Below are positions 53,470 through 61,757 of a DNA stretch of 64,000 nt, in pieces. The notes beneath the pieces are model-generated. The model had not been told where the DNA came from. It did not search any database and saw nothing but the letters and a program-made list of their open reading frames with translations. This DNA comes from Massilia litorea. Its GTDB lineage: Bacteria; Pseudomonadota; Gammaproteobacteria; Burkholderiales; Burkholderiaceae_D. The position numbers and the translations under genes are program-made. The first letter of the stretch is position 1. Each line of letters starts with the position of its first letter. The stretch covers positions 2,976,001-3,040,000 of the forward strand of contig NZ_CP062941.1 in the NCBI RefSeq assembly GCF_015101885.1, read 5' to 3'.

Positions 53470-54174
53470 ATGGTGCAATCGTACGAACTGTTCTATTGGC
53501 CCGGCATCCAGGGACGGGGCGAATTCGTCCGGCTGGCGCTCGAGGAAGCGGGAGAGGATTACGAAGACGTGGCGCGCGGGCCGGGCGGCACGGACGCGCT
53601 GATGGCAGCGCTGAAGGAAGGCCCGACGCCCAGTTTCGCGCCGCCATTCCTGCGTGCCGAAGGCATGACGATCGGCCAGACGGCGGCGATCCTGCTGTAT
53701 CTGGGCGAGCGCCACGGCCTGGCGCCGCGGGAGCCGGCGGGGCGCCTGTGGACGCATCAGTTGCAGCTGACGATCGCCGACCTGGTCGCCGAGGCCCACG
53801 ACACGCACCATCCGGTCGGCAGCGGTTTGTACTACGAGGACCAGAAGCAGGAAGCGCTGCGCCGCGCGCAGGATTTCACGTCGGCGCGCATCCCGAAATT
53901 CTTCGACTATTTCAGCCGCGTCCTCGGCGAGAAGGATTACCTGCTCGGTCCTGAGCTCACCTATGCCGACCTCTCGCTGTTCCAGGTGCTGGAAGGGCTG
54001 GCCTACGCATTCCCGCAAGCGACTGCCCGCGCGCTGGCGCAGCATCCGAACCTGGAGGCGCTGCGGCGGCGCGTTACGGCGCGTCCGCGCATCGCCGCTT
54101 ATCTGCGTTCGCCGCGCCGGATTCCGTTCAACGACGACGGGATTTTCCGGCGCTATCCGGAACTCGACAGTTGA
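53470..54174 (+). CDS. Glutathione S-transferase family protein with element-derived start
   Basis: A 234-residue cytosolic GST. N-terminal thioredoxin-like half: YELFYWPGIQGRGEFVRLAL (active-site Tyr-like position) and GQTAAILLYLGERHGL; helical C-terminal half with YLLGPELTYADLSLFQVLEG, the N-capping motif. The start codon, first four codons (MVQS) and binding site (AAGGAGAA) come from the inserted element; the host original read MAYELFYW at 48166. The protein therefore differs only in its first residues. It is convergent with the aldo/keto reductase gene, one base apart. Confidence 0.93.
   Translation: MVQSYELFYWPGIQGRGEFVRLALEEAGEDYEDVARGPGGTDALMAALKEGPTPSFAPPFLRAEGMTIGQTAAILLYLGERHGLAPREPAGRLWTHQLQLTIADLVAEAHDTHHPVGSGLYYEDQKQEALRRAQDFTSARIPKFFDYFSRVLGEKDYLLGPELTYADLSLFQVLEGLAYAFPQATARALAQHPNLEALRRRVTARPRIAAYLRSPRRIPFNDDGIFRRYPELDS
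53482..53499. repeat. attR core (18 bp)
   Basis: Right copy of TACGAACTGTTCTATTGG. The element arm to its left includes ATGGTGCA (53470-53477), the inverted partner of TGCACCAT at 48200. Host gst codons continue to its right. Confidence 0.88.
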
Positions 54175-54175
54175 A

Positions 54176-54976
54176 TCAATCCCAATCCGGCGCGAAGTCC
54201 GGGCTGACCAGACGCTCGCCACGATCGAGTGCGTCGATGGCGGCCAGGTCCTCCGTTCCCAGCACCAGTGCGCGCGCCGCCAGGTTGCTCGCCAAATTCT
54301 CGCGCCGGGTCGAGGATGGGATGACCGTGTAGCCCCGCGCCAGCAGCCAGGCCAGCGTGACCTGGGCGGCTGTCGCGTTCCGGCGCGCCGCGATCCTGCC
54401 GATGACCGGGTCGGCGAGTACCTTGCCATAGGCGAGCGGCATGTAGGCCGTCAGGGGAATGCCGTGTTCGCGGGCGAAGGCGGCCACCGTGCGGTTCTGC
54501 AGGTAAGGATGAAGTTCGACCTGGTTGGTGGCGATGTTCGCCGCCCCGACTGCATCGATCGCTTCCTTCACCAGCGGGATCGTGAAGTTCGAGACGCCGA
54601 TCGCGCGCGTCAGGCCCAGGTCCCGCGCTGCGAGCAGCGCCGCCATCGATTCGGCCACCGGCACCGCGCGGCTTGGGGACGGCCAGTGGACCAGGGTGAG
54701 GTCGAGCCGTTCGAGGCGCAGCTTGCGCAGGCTTTCCTTCAGGCTGGGGATCAGGGCGTCGCCGGCCAGGTGTTCGGTCCAGATCTTGGTGGTGACGAAG
54801 ACCTCGCCGCGCGGCACGCCGCTCTCCGCCAGGGCCTGGCCGACTTCAGCCTCGTTGCCGTAGATCTGGGCGGTGTCGATGTGGCGGTAGCCGAGGTCGA
54901 GGGCGTTGGCGACGCTGTCGATGGCGGCCTGGCCTTGCAGGCGGAAGGTGCCGGCGCCGATGAGGGGCATGTGCAT
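54176..54976 (-). CDS. Aldo/keto reductase (2,5-diketogluconate reductase-like)
   Basis: A 266-residue NADPH-dependent reductase from the ATG at 54976 (AGGA six bases upstream). The catalytic tetrad is visible: Asp34 and Tyr39 in [12 protein letters not shown], Lys64 in VTTKIWTE and His97 in LTLVHWPS. The NADPH-binding [14 protein letters not shown] is near the C-terminus. It is close to DkgB-type enzymes that reduce methylglyoxal or 2,5-diketogluconate. It lies 20 bases downstream of the MFS gene and is co-transcribed with it, opposite the LysR gene. Confidence 0.93.
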   Translation of the reverse strand: MHMPLIGAGTFRLQGQAAIDSVANALDLGYRHIDTAQIYGNEAEVGQALAESGVPRGEVFVTTKIWTEHLAGDALIPSLKESLRKLRLERLDLTLVHWPSPSRAVPVAESMAALLAARDLGLTRAIGVSNFTIPLVKEAIDAVGAANIATNQVELHPYLQNRTVAAFAREHGIPLTAYMPLAYGKVLADPVIGRIAARRNATAAQVTLAWLLARGYTVIPSSTRRENLASNLAARALVLGTEDLAAIDALDRGERLVSPDFAPDWD

Positions 54977-54996
54977 GATGGATCCTTTTTCAGAAA

Positions 54997-56208
54997 TTAA
55001 ACGAGTTCCGCTTCCTTGGCGGCGGCCTGCGTGCGGCCGCCATCGGACGAGTCGCGCCGGTCGAGCCGGCCCGCCAGCGTGGTCAGTGCCAGCGCGCCGA
55101 CCACGACCAGGGCGCCGATCGGCGGCGTCGCCATCAGGCCGAGGTGCTTGAGCGCCATGCCGCCGCCCCAGGCGCCGAGCGCGATGCCGAGGTTGAAGGC
55201 GGCGATGTTCAGGCCCGAGGCCATGTCCACCGCCTGCGGCACGTCGCGCTCGGCGCGCTGCACGACATACAGCTGCAGGGCCGGCACGTTGCCGAAGGCG
55301 ACCGCGCCCCAGGCCAGCACGGTGGCCACGACCAGCACCGGATGCGGCGCGGTAAAGCTCAGGACGGCGAGTACGGCGGCCAGCAGCGCGAACACGATCT
55401 GCAATGCGCGCACCGGGCCCTTCCGGTCGGCCAGGCGTCCGCCCCAGATATTTCCGACCGCCACCGACACGCCATAGACCAGCATCACCAGGCTGACGCT
55501 GCCCGGTGCAAAGCCGGCCACGTCCTGCAGGATCGGCGCGAGATAGGTGAAGGCGATGAATGTACCGCCATAGCCGAGCGTGGTGATCGCATACACGAGC
55601 AGCAGGCGCGGCTGTTTCAGGACGGCGAACTGGCTGCCGAGACTGGCCGGCTTGGCACCGGCGATGTTGGCGGGAACCAGCAACGCGCTGCCGATCATCG
55701 CGACGATGCCCAGCGCGGCGACCGCCAGGAAGGTCGACTGCCAGCCGAATTGCTGCCCGATCCAGGTTCCCAGCGGCACGCCGGTGACCAGGGCAACGGT
55801 CAAGCCCGTAAACATCAGGGCGATCGCGCTGGCCGCCTTTTCCTTCGGCACCAGACTGGTGGCGATGGTCGAGCCGATCGAGAAGAAGACGCCGTGTGCG
55901 AGGCCGGTCAGCACGCGCGCGGCCATCAGGGCGCCGTAGCCGGGCGCGATCGAGGCGACCAGGTTGCCGGCGGTGAACAGCAGCATCAGGCCGATCAATA
56001 ACTTCTTGCGCGGGACGCGGGCGGTGAGGGCGGTCAGCAGCGGCGCGCCGACGGCAACGCCGAGCGCATACATGCTCACCAGCAGGCCGGCGGAAGGGAC
56101 GGACACGCCGAGGCTGGCGGCCACGTCGGGAATCAGCCCGACGATGACGAATTCGGTGGTGCCGATGGCAAAGGCGCTCAGGGTAAGCGCCCACAGGGCG
56201 AGTGGCAT
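54997..56208 (-). CDS. MFS transporter, DHA1 family (AraJ/YdhP-like)
   Basis: A 403-residue 12-helix transporter. N-terminal [25 protein letters not shown] is typical of the drug:proton antiporter-1 subgroup (residues 3-27, shown partly), with [12 protein letters not shown] as motif A and [17 protein letters not shown] (about 98-114). Motif C-like [18 protein letters not shown] lies in helix 5. The substrate is unknown; arabinose-derivative or drug efflux is possible. It precedes the aldo/keto reductase and is divergent from a LysR gene at 56307, the classic layout of a LysR-controlled operon. Confidence 0.9.
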   Translation of the reverse strand: MPLALWALTLSAFAIGTTEFVIVGLIPDVAASLGVSVPSAGLLVSMYALGVAVGAPLLTALTARVPRKKLLIGLMLLFTAGNLVASIAPGYGALMAARVLTGLAHGVFFSIGSTIATSLVPKEKAASAIALMFTGLTVALVTGVPLGTWIGQQFGWQSTFLAVAALGIVAMIGSALLVPANIAGAKPASLGSQFAVLKQPRLLLVYAITTLGYGGTFIAFTYLAPILQDVAGFAPGSVSLVMLVYGVSVAVGNIWGGRLADRKGPVRALQIVFALLAAVLAVLSFTAPHPVLVVATVLAWGAVAFGNVPALQLYVVQRAERDVPQAVDMASGLNIAAFNLGIALGAWGGGMALKHLGLMATPPIGALVVVGALALTTLAGRLDRRDSSDGGRTQAAAKEAELV

Positions 56209-56306
56209 GATTTCTCCAGAAATGGGGGACAGGCACGCAGTCTGAAGGAGTCACCGCCGGAGAAAAATCCCTTGCCGTACAATATACTTTTGCTTGGGAG
56301 TCAATA

Positions 56307-57209
56307 ATGATCGACGTAGACGCCCTGATTGCATTTGCCGCCGTCATGGATACGGGGTCGTTTTCCGGCGCCGCCGTCCGCCTCGACCAGACGCCCTCGG
56401 GCGTCTCGCGCACGATCGCGCGCCTGGAAAAGCATCTCGGCCTGACCTTGCTGCACCGGACCACGCGCCGCCTGCAGCTCACCGACGAGGGCGCCTGGTT
56501 TCTGGAGCGGACGCGCACCCTGCTGGCCGACCTGGCCAGTACCGAGGCCGAGGCGGCCGCGCGCCGCTCCCAGCCCTCGGGCCTGGTGCGCGTGAACGCG
56601 GCCACGCCCACGCTCGACCATCTGCTGGCGCCGCTGGTGCCGGCCTTTCTCGACGCCTATCCGCTGGTGCAGCTGGAGCTGACGAGCGGGGAGACGGTGG
56701 TCGACCTGATCGAGGAGCGCGCCGATATGGCGATTCGCATCGGCACCTTGCCGGACTCGACCTTGAACGCCCGCCGTCTCGGCAGCAGCCGGGTGCAGGT
56801 GCTGGCCGCCCCCGCTTATCTGGAACGGTATGGCAGGCCCGGCAGCGTGGCGGAACTGGCGCGCCACCGCCTGCTGGGCTTTTCGAAGCCGGCGACCCTG
56901 AACACCTGGCCGCTGGCGCACGCGGGAGCCGAGGGCTATACGATCGCCCCAGGCATCACCGCATCGAGCGGCGAGACGGTGCGCCACCTGGCGCTCGCCG
57001 GCGCAGGAATCGCCGCGCTGTCGGAGTTCCTGACGCGCGCCGACCAGGCCGCGGGGCGGCTGGTCCCGGTACTGGAGGAAGCGACCCTGGCATGGTCGCA
57101 GCCGGTCTGGGCCGTCTTCTACAAACAGGGTGCGCTGGCGCCGCGCGTGGCGGCGCTGGTCGATTTCCTGGCGCGCGAACTGGAAGCGGTGCTGGGCGGC
57201 CGGTCCTGA
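56307..57209 (+). CDS. LysR family transcriptional regulator
   Basis: A 300-residue regulator. The winged HTH is at residues about 5-62 ([55 protein letters not shown]), followed by the periplasmic-binding-like effector domain (about 90-300, including [17 protein letters not shown] and [18 protein letters not shown] [10 protein letters not shown]). It is divergent from the MFS and aldo/keto reductase genes with a 98-base gap, so it probably controls them and itself in response to a small aldehyde or similar ligand. The ligand is inference. Confidence 0.93.
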   Translation: MIDVDALIAFAAVMDTGSFSGAAVRLDQTPSGVSRTIARLEKHLGLTLLHRTTRRLQLTDEGAWFLERTRTLLADLASTEAEAAARRSQPSGLVRVNAATPTLDHLLAPLVPAFLDAYPLVQLELTSGETVVDLIEERADMAIRIGTLPDSTLNARRLGSSRVQVLAAPAYLERYGRPGSVAELARHRLLGFSKPATLNTWPLAHAGAEGYTIAPGITASSGETVRHLALAGAGIAALSEFLTRADQAAGRLVPVLEEATLAWSQPVWAVFYKQGALAPRVAALVDFLARELEAVLGGRS

Positions 57210-57330
57210 TGCGGCCTGGCGCAGCGCAGCATGGATTCTCATTGCACGAACTTCCAACTGGCGCTACGCTCATACGGCAGCACTGTATAAAAACCCATGA
57301 CTATCCATCCATCCTGAAAGGAACAGCGCC

Positions 57331-57804
57331 ATGAATTCCGAGGTCAAACCGGTCGAAGAGGGCATGCACACGGTCACCCCCCATCTCGTCTGCGCCAATT
57401 GTGCAGAGGCAATCGAGTTCTACAAGAAGGCCTTTGGCGCCATCGAAGTCATGCGCTCGCCGATGCCGGACGGGAAAATCGGCCATGCCCAGCTGCGTAT
57501 CGGCGACTCGCCCCTGTTCCTGGCCGACGAATTCCCGGACTACGGCTCCCACAGCCCGCTGAGCCTGAAGGGCAGCCCGGTGACGATCCACCTGTCGGTG
57601 CCGAACGTGGACGAGATCTGGAACAACGCCAAGGCGGCCGGCGCCACCGTGCGCATGGAACTGGCCGACATGTTCTGGGGCGACCGCTACGGCCAGCTCG
57701 ACGATCCTTTCGGCCACCGCTGGTCGATGGCCACGCATATCCGCGACGTGTCGCCCGCCGAGATGGAAGAGGCAATGAAGGCGATGGGAACCGACTGCGC
57801 CTGA
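57331..57804 (+). CDS. VOC (glyoxalase-like) family protein, PhnB type
   Basis: A 157-residue protein with GAAAGGAACAG upstream. The PhnB-like VOC pattern is clear: VTPHLVCANCAEAIEFYKKA (residues about 14-33), IGHAQLRIGDSPLFLADEF and DRYGQLDDPFGHRWSMATHI (about 117-136), with the terminal H-W pair. The fold is that of glyoxalase and bleomycin-resistance proteins. The substrate is unknown, and the metal residues are only partly conserved. It is a single gene. Confidence 0.9.
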   Translation: MNSEVKPVEEGMHTVTPHLVCANCAEAIEFYKKAFGAIEVMRSPMPDGKIGHAQLRIGDSPLFLADEFPDYGSHSPLSLKGSPVTIHLSVPNVDEIWNNAKAAGATVRMELADMFWGDRYGQLDDPFGHRWSMATHIRDVSPAEMEEAMKAMGTDCA

Positions 57805-57835
57805 GCGGTTTGCGCGGGCGCGCCTGAGCTCACAG

Positions 57836-58411
57836 TCAGATCGTGCCCGCCGCGTGCAGGTGCTCGTACAGGATCAGGCTGCCGATCACGATCAGCACCA
57901 CGCCGCCGACGATCTCGGCGCGCTTGCCGACCAGGGCGCCCAGGCCGCGCCCCAGCATCACGCCAAGCGTGACCATGATAAAGGTGGCGCAGCCGATCGC
58001 GGCGGCGACCACGAAGATGTTGGCGTCGATGAAGGCCAGGCCGGCGCCGACGATCAGGGCGTCGATGCTGGTCGCCACGCCGGTGACGGCCAGGCGCAGG
58101 AAGGAGTGGCTGTTCGGCTTTTCTTCTTCCAGCTCGGGTTCGCCCCAGCCCTCGTGGATCATGCGCAGGCCGAGCGCGCCCAGCAGCACGAAAGCGATCC
58201 AGTGGTCCCAGGCTTCGACATAGGGGGCAGCAGCGTTGCCGAGCACCCAGCCGAGCAGGGGCGTGAGGCCTTCGATGACGCCGAAGATGGCGCCGGTGCG
58301 CAGGGCCTCGCGCAGGTGCGGACGTTGCAATGCCGCGCCCTTGCCGACGGCGGCGGCGAAAGCGTCGGTGGACATGGCGAGGGCGAGGGAGGCGGTAGCT
58401 ACGAAATTCAT
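57836..58411 (-). CDS. mntP: Manganese efflux pump MntP
   Basis: A 191-residue inner-membrane exporter from the ATG at 58411, with six hydrophobic helices. Key residues are in the two repeated segments: [17 protein letters not shown] (about residues 9-25) and [17 protein letters not shown] (about 103-119), whose aspartates line the manganese path. At normal family length, it is preceded by a yybP-ykoY manganese riboswitch, which fixes both the assignment and the inducer. Expected role: export of excess Mn(II). Confidence 0.96.
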   Translation of the reverse strand: MNFVATASLALAMSTDAFAAAVGKGAALQRPHLREALRTGAIFGVIEGLTPLLGWVLGNAAAPYVEAWDHWIAFVLLGALGLRMIHEGWGEPELEEEKPNSHSFLRLAVTGVATSIDALIVGAGLAFIDANIFVVAAAIGCATFIMVTLGVMLGRGLGALVGKRAEIVGGVVLIVIGSLILYEHLHAAGTI

Positions 58412-58469
58412 GGGGTCTTTCCGTCGGGCGAACGCAGAGGCAGGCCCGCGCGGCCCGAACACGCACGCG

Positions 58470-58598
58470 GACATGCCAAAGGTCTTGCCAACCGAACGGC
58501 TGCCCGTACCACGGCGCGCATGTAAACGACGGCGCCGAGTATGTTGATACGGGAACTTCCTGCGCACTGACGTGGCGGAAGCAGGCTACTCCCCAATG
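58470..58598 (-). promoter_or_regulatory. yybP-ykoY manganese riboswitch
   Basis: On the minus strand the conserved pieces appear in order: TTGGGGAGTAGCC, then CCCGTATCAACATACTCGG, then GTGGTACGGG and TTGGCAAGACCTTT. This is the three-way-junction aptamer of the Mn-sensing yybP-ykoY class, about 60 bases upstream of mntP. Confidence 0.9.
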
Positions 58599-58774
58599 GA
58601 TGGCGGTATTGTAACCGAGGCCGGATGGAAAAGCTCAGCAATTAGGGTCCATGCACGCACACGTGAGCATTTGCACAAGATTGCATCGCCACGTAGACTG
58701 GACCGCAGCATGACCGCCGCGGCGCTTTCGACAGCTGGCAGCCGGCGGCGCCGAATCCATTTCAGGAGAACAAT

Positions 58775-59698
58775 TTGGACCACCACGACGACCCCTCGGC
58801 ACTCGACATCGTGATCGTGCCGCCCACGCACGACCTGGGCGACGGCTTCCAGGTACGGCGCGCCCTGCCCAGCCGCCAGCGGCGCATGGTGGGACCCTTC
58901 GTCTTCCTCGACCAGATGGGCCCGCACGTGTTCGAGCCCGGGCGCGGCCTCGACGTGCGGCCCCATCCGCACGTCTGCCTCGCCACCGTCACCTATCTGT
59001 TCGACGGCGAGATCCTGCACCGCGACAGCCTCGGCAGCGTGCAGGCGATCCGGCCCGGTGAAGTGAACTGGATGACGGCCGGGCGCGGCATCGTCCACTC
59101 GGAGCGCACCGACAGCCTGCTGCGCCAGGGCCGGTCGAATTTGTTCGGCCTGCAATGCTGGGTGGCGCTGCCCTCGAAACACGAGGAAACCGATCCCACC
59201 TTCGCCCACATCGAAGCCGGCGCCTTGCCCTTCATCGAAGCGGAGGGCGTCGAAGCGCGCGTCGTGGCCGGCAGCTTCTGGGGGCGGCGCGCGCCGGTCG
59301 GCACCTTGTCGGACATGTTCTATGTCGACGTCAGGCTGAAAGCCGGGGCGCGCATCGCGATGCCGCCGGAATACCCGGAACAGGCGATCTATATTGTCGA
59401 AGGCCGCCTCGACCTGGGACGCGACGGCGTGTTCGAGCCCGGCCAGCTGGTCGTGCTCAAGCCCGGTGCCGAAGTGATGCTGGGCGCTCCGGGGCCAGGG
59501 CCGACACGCATCATGCTGCTCGGCGGCGAGCCGATGGATGGGCCGCGCTTCCTGTCCTGGAATTTCGTCGCCAGTTCCGAGGACCGCATCGAACAGGCCA
59601 AGCGCGACTGGAAGGCCGGCGCCTTTCCCCAGGTGCCGGGCGAAACCGAATTCATCCCATTGCCGGAGTCACAGGGTAAGCCCGTACGTTATCCTTGA
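58775..59698 (+). CDS. Pirin family protein
   Basis: A 307-residue bicupin. The start is a TTG at 58775 with AGGAGA five bases upstream and no better ATG. The N-terminal cupin has the iron ligands in [18 protein letters not shown] (His-x-His), and the partner His-x-Glu in [24 protein letters not shown] is the family signature. Some bacterial pirins have quercetinase activity, others act as redox cofactors or regulators. The specific role here is not known. Confidence 0.93.
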   Translation: MDHHDDPSALDIVIVPPTHDLGDGFQVRRALPSRQRRMVGPFVFLDQMGPHVFEPGRGLDVRPHPHVCLATVTYLFDGEILHRDSLGSVQAIRPGEVNWMTAGRGIVHSERTDSLLRQGRSNLFGLQCWVALPSKHEETDPTFAHIEAGALPFIEAEGVEARVVAGSFWGRRAPVGTLSDMFYVDVRLKAGARIAMPPEYPEQAIYIVEGRLDLGRDGVFEPGQLVVLKPGAEVMLGAPGPGPTRIMLLGGEPMDGPRFLSWNFVASSEDRIEQAKRDWKAGAFPQVPGETEFIPLPESQGKPVRYP

Positions 59699-59771
59699 AA
59701 TAAGTCCCCTCCAGCAAGACTGGAACCGGCGCGCTATGATCCAGGGCTCATCCATATCAAAGGAGCAAGCC

Positions 59772-59825
59772 GTGCGCCGGATTCTCAACCTGATCGACCA
59801 GCCAGACGCGAAGGTGGCAGCATGA
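59772..59825 (+). CDS. Possible 17-codon leader overlapping the PhzF-like gene
   Basis: GTG at 59772 is seven bases after AAAGGAG and opens MRRILNLIDQPDAKVAA, ending in TGA that overlaps the next ATG (ATGA). This could be a small coupled leader peptide. It is very short and may be chance, but the binding site is the best one ahead of the PhzF-like gene. Confidence 0.3.
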   Translation: MRRILNLIDQPDAKVAA

Positions 59826-60682
59826 ACGCCGCCGACGTCCAGCGCATCGCCGCCTTTTCCGACGGCCAGCAGGGCGGCAACCCGGCCGGGGTCTGGATCG
59901 GCGACGCCCTGCCGCCCGACTCCACGATGCAGCGCATCGCCCACGAAATCGGCTACTCGGAGACCGCCTTCGCCGCGCCGCTCGGCGATGGCTGGCGGGT
60001 GCGCTATTTTTCTCCCGAATCCGAGGTGCCGTTCTGCGGGCACGCCACCATCGCGCTCGGCGCCGCGCTGGCCGCCAGCCATGGCGACGGCGTCTATCCG
60101 CTGGCGCTGAACGATGCCGCCATCACGGTCGAGGGCCGGCGCAGCATCCAGCCCGGCGGCGCCGTGCTGACCTCGGCCGCGCTGCAGTCGCCGCCGACCC
60201 GCAGCGCACCCGCTCCGGAGGCGGTCGTCGCGCGCGCGCTGGCCCTGTTCGGGTACCAGCCCGAGGACCTCGATCCGCGCATCCCGCCGGCCCTGGCCCA
60301 TGGCGGGGCAGGGCACCTGGTGCTGGCGCTGCGCAACCGCGCGCTGCTGGCGGCCATGCGCTACGAGCTCGACGCGGGGCGGCAGTTCATGCGCGAACTC
60401 GGCATCGTCACCGTCGTGCTGGTGTTCGCGGAAAGCACCACGCTTTTCCATACGCGCAATCCATTTGCCTCCGGCGGCGTCTACGAGGACCCGGCCACCG
60501 GCGCCGGCACCGCGGCACTGGCGGGCTATCTGCGCGACCTCGACTGGCCGCATGGCGGCGCCATCGACATCGTGCAGGGCGAAGACATGGGCATGCGCTC
60601 GCGCCTGCGCGCCGAGATCGGACCGGAGGCGGGCGGATCGATCCGGCTCTCGGGCACGGCCAGGTCCTTGCAGCGCATGTAA
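59822..60682 (+). CDS. PhzF family isomerase-like protein
   Basis: A 286-residue protein of the diaminopimelate-epimerase fold. N-terminal FSDGQQGGNPAGVWIGD matches the PhzF start, EIGYSETAFA carries the catalytic glutamate, SEVPFCGHATIALGAAL is the first half-signature and YEDPATGAGTAALAGYLRD the second. Phenazine genes are absent, so this is one of the many PhzF-like proteins of uncertain substrate. It shares an ATGA overlap with a possible leader peptide. Soluble. Confidence 0.92.
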   Translation: MNAADVQRIAAFSDGQQGGNPAGVWIGDALPPDSTMQRIAHEIGYSETAFAAPLGDGWRVRYFSPESEVPFCGHATIALGAALAASHGDGVYPLALNDAAITVEGRRSIQPGGAVLTSAALQSPPTRSAPAPEAVVARALALFGYQPEDLDPRIPPALAHGGAGHLVLALRNRALLAAMRYELDAGRQFMRELGIVTVVLVFAESTTLFHTRNPFASGGVYEDPATGAGTAALAGYLRDLDWPHGGAIDIVQGEDMGMRSRLRAEIGPEAGGSIRLSGTARSLQRM

Positions 60683-60713
60683 GTACGACAAGACGGCCTG
60701 TGGCTTGTTGTAC
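60683..60713. terminator. Hairpin after the PhzF-like gene
   Basis: An imperfect 10-bp stem (GTACGACAAG with CTTGTTGTAC, one wobble pair) and an 11-base loop, starting at the stop codon. No long T run follows, so it may be a weak terminator or a processing site. Confidence 0.4.
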
Positions 60714-60844
60714 TGACTCTTAATTGTTATGAAATTTGAATTAAGGGGGAAAAGCCCGCTTGCTCAACAGTTAGATATTTCTCCAAAGATTGATAATTGT
60801 CACAAGTCAAGTGTTTTCCCCCAACATTCAAGGAGTTATCGATC

Positions 60845-61642
60845 ATGGAGCTGTGCCAAGCCAACCCAACCGCCCAAGGAAACGCTGATGCGATCCGCCC
60901 TTTCGGTGGTCAACAGGGCACGCAGCCAGCGATCGAGCGCCTGCCGTTCACGATTCGCCGGGTCGAAACCGAGGATGATCTGCTGAAGGCGGTGCGCATC
61001 CGCCACGCCGCCTACGCACGCCACGTACCGGAGTTTGCACGCACCCTGGCGCTGCCGGAAGCGGCCGACTACGAAAGCGACACCATCGTCCTGCTGGCCG
61101 AGTCCAAGCTGGACGGCTCGCCGATGGGCAGCACGCGCATCCGCACCAACCTGTTCCGTCCGCTGGGGGTGGAAGAATCGGTCGAACTGCCGGACTGGCT
61201 GCAGGGCCGCCGCCTGGTCGAGGCAACCCGCCTCGGCATCGACGAAGGCCGCACCGGCCGCATGGTCAAGATGGCACTGATCAAGGCCTGCTTCAAGTAT
61301 TGCCAGCAAAACGATATCGAGTGGTCGGTCGCCACGGGCCGCCCGACCGTGGCGCGCCAGTATGAGCAGCTGCTGTTCTCGGACGTGTTCCCGGGGCAGG
61401 GCGCGATTCCGCTGGCGCACGTCGGCAACATCGAGCACCGCGTGATGGCCTTCGAGATCGAGACCTTCGAGGCGCGCTGGGCCGCGGCACGCCATCCGCT
61501 GTACAAGTTCTTCTTCGATACCCAGCACCCGGACATCGACGTCGGCCCGAAGGTCGAGCCGCGCCTGACCCGCGTGCGCTTCCCGCAACGTGCCCCGGCA
61601 GCGGTCGCCGGCGCGGGCCACCAGGGCGTGGCATTCGCCTGA
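60845..61642 (+). CDS. GNAT-fold acyltransferase, N-acyl amino acid synthase FeeM-like
   Basis: A 265-residue soluble protein from the ATG at 60845 (AAGGAG upstream). The core, LPFTIRRVETEDDLLKAVRI through ESDTIVLLAES, GSTRIRTNLF and LVEATRLGIDEGRTG (about residues 32-145), follows the layout of FeeM/LuxI-related acyltransferases, with a conserved E-x-x-R in VEATRLG. Such enzymes couple fatty acyl groups from acyl carrier protein to amino acids. Product and family are not proven. AT-rich DNA upstream (60720-60845) separates it from phzF. A GGDEF-EAL sensor gene follows. Confidence 0.62.
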   Translation: MELCQANPTAQGNADAIRPFGGQQGTQPAIERLPFTIRRVETEDDLLKAVRIRHAAYARHVPEFARTLALPEAADYESDTIVLLAESKLDGSPMGSTRIRTNLFRPLGVEESVELPDWLQGRRLVEATRLGIDEGRTGRMVKMALIKACFKYCQQNDIEWSVATGRPTVARQYEQLLFSDVFPGQGAIPLAHVGNIEHRVMAFEIETFEARWAAARHPLYKFFFDTQHPDIDVGPKVEPRLTRVRFPQRAPAAVAGAGHQGVAFA

Positions 61643-61709
61643 GCTTCGAGCTCATCAGCGATATTGCATGACGGCATCACGCTAAAGCTGTATCCTTGCG
61701 CTTGATCAG

Positions 61710-61736
61710 ACTGCGGAAGCTTCCACCGCAGTTTTT
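61710..61736 (+). terminator. Rho-independent terminator after the FeeM-like gene
   Basis: A 7-bp stem (ACTGCGG with CCGCAGT), a 9-base loop and four T after the stem. It lies about 70 bases beyond the stop and ahead of the sensor gene. Confidence 0.75.
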
Positions 61737-61757
61737 GAGTTGCTTGTGATATTGCCC

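Larger units (their letters stand above)
48172..53499. mobile_element. Integrative element, about 5.3 kb, inserted in a glutathione S-transferase gene
   Basis: Bounded by identical 18-bp cores, TACGAACTGTTCTATTGG, at 48172-48189 and 53482-53499. Internal G+C is visibly lower than the flanks, and codon use differs. Contents: large serine recombinase at the left end, a small DNA-binding protein, two small unknown proteins, a HUH Rep candidate, a minus-strand small gene and a small resolvase. No transfer, capsid, resistance or defence gene is recognised. Its integrase, not a tRNA-targeting tyrosine enzyme, explains insertion inside a protein gene. It could be a phage satellite, a plasmid-like integrative replicon or a reduced inovirus-like relic; none is proven. 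Confidence 0.9.

Noticed and set aside
48172..53499. Prophage or filamentous-phage interpretation of the element
   Set aside because: Apart from the Rep-like motif there is no coat, Zot-type ATPase, capsid, portal or lysis gene, so phage identity is not supported.
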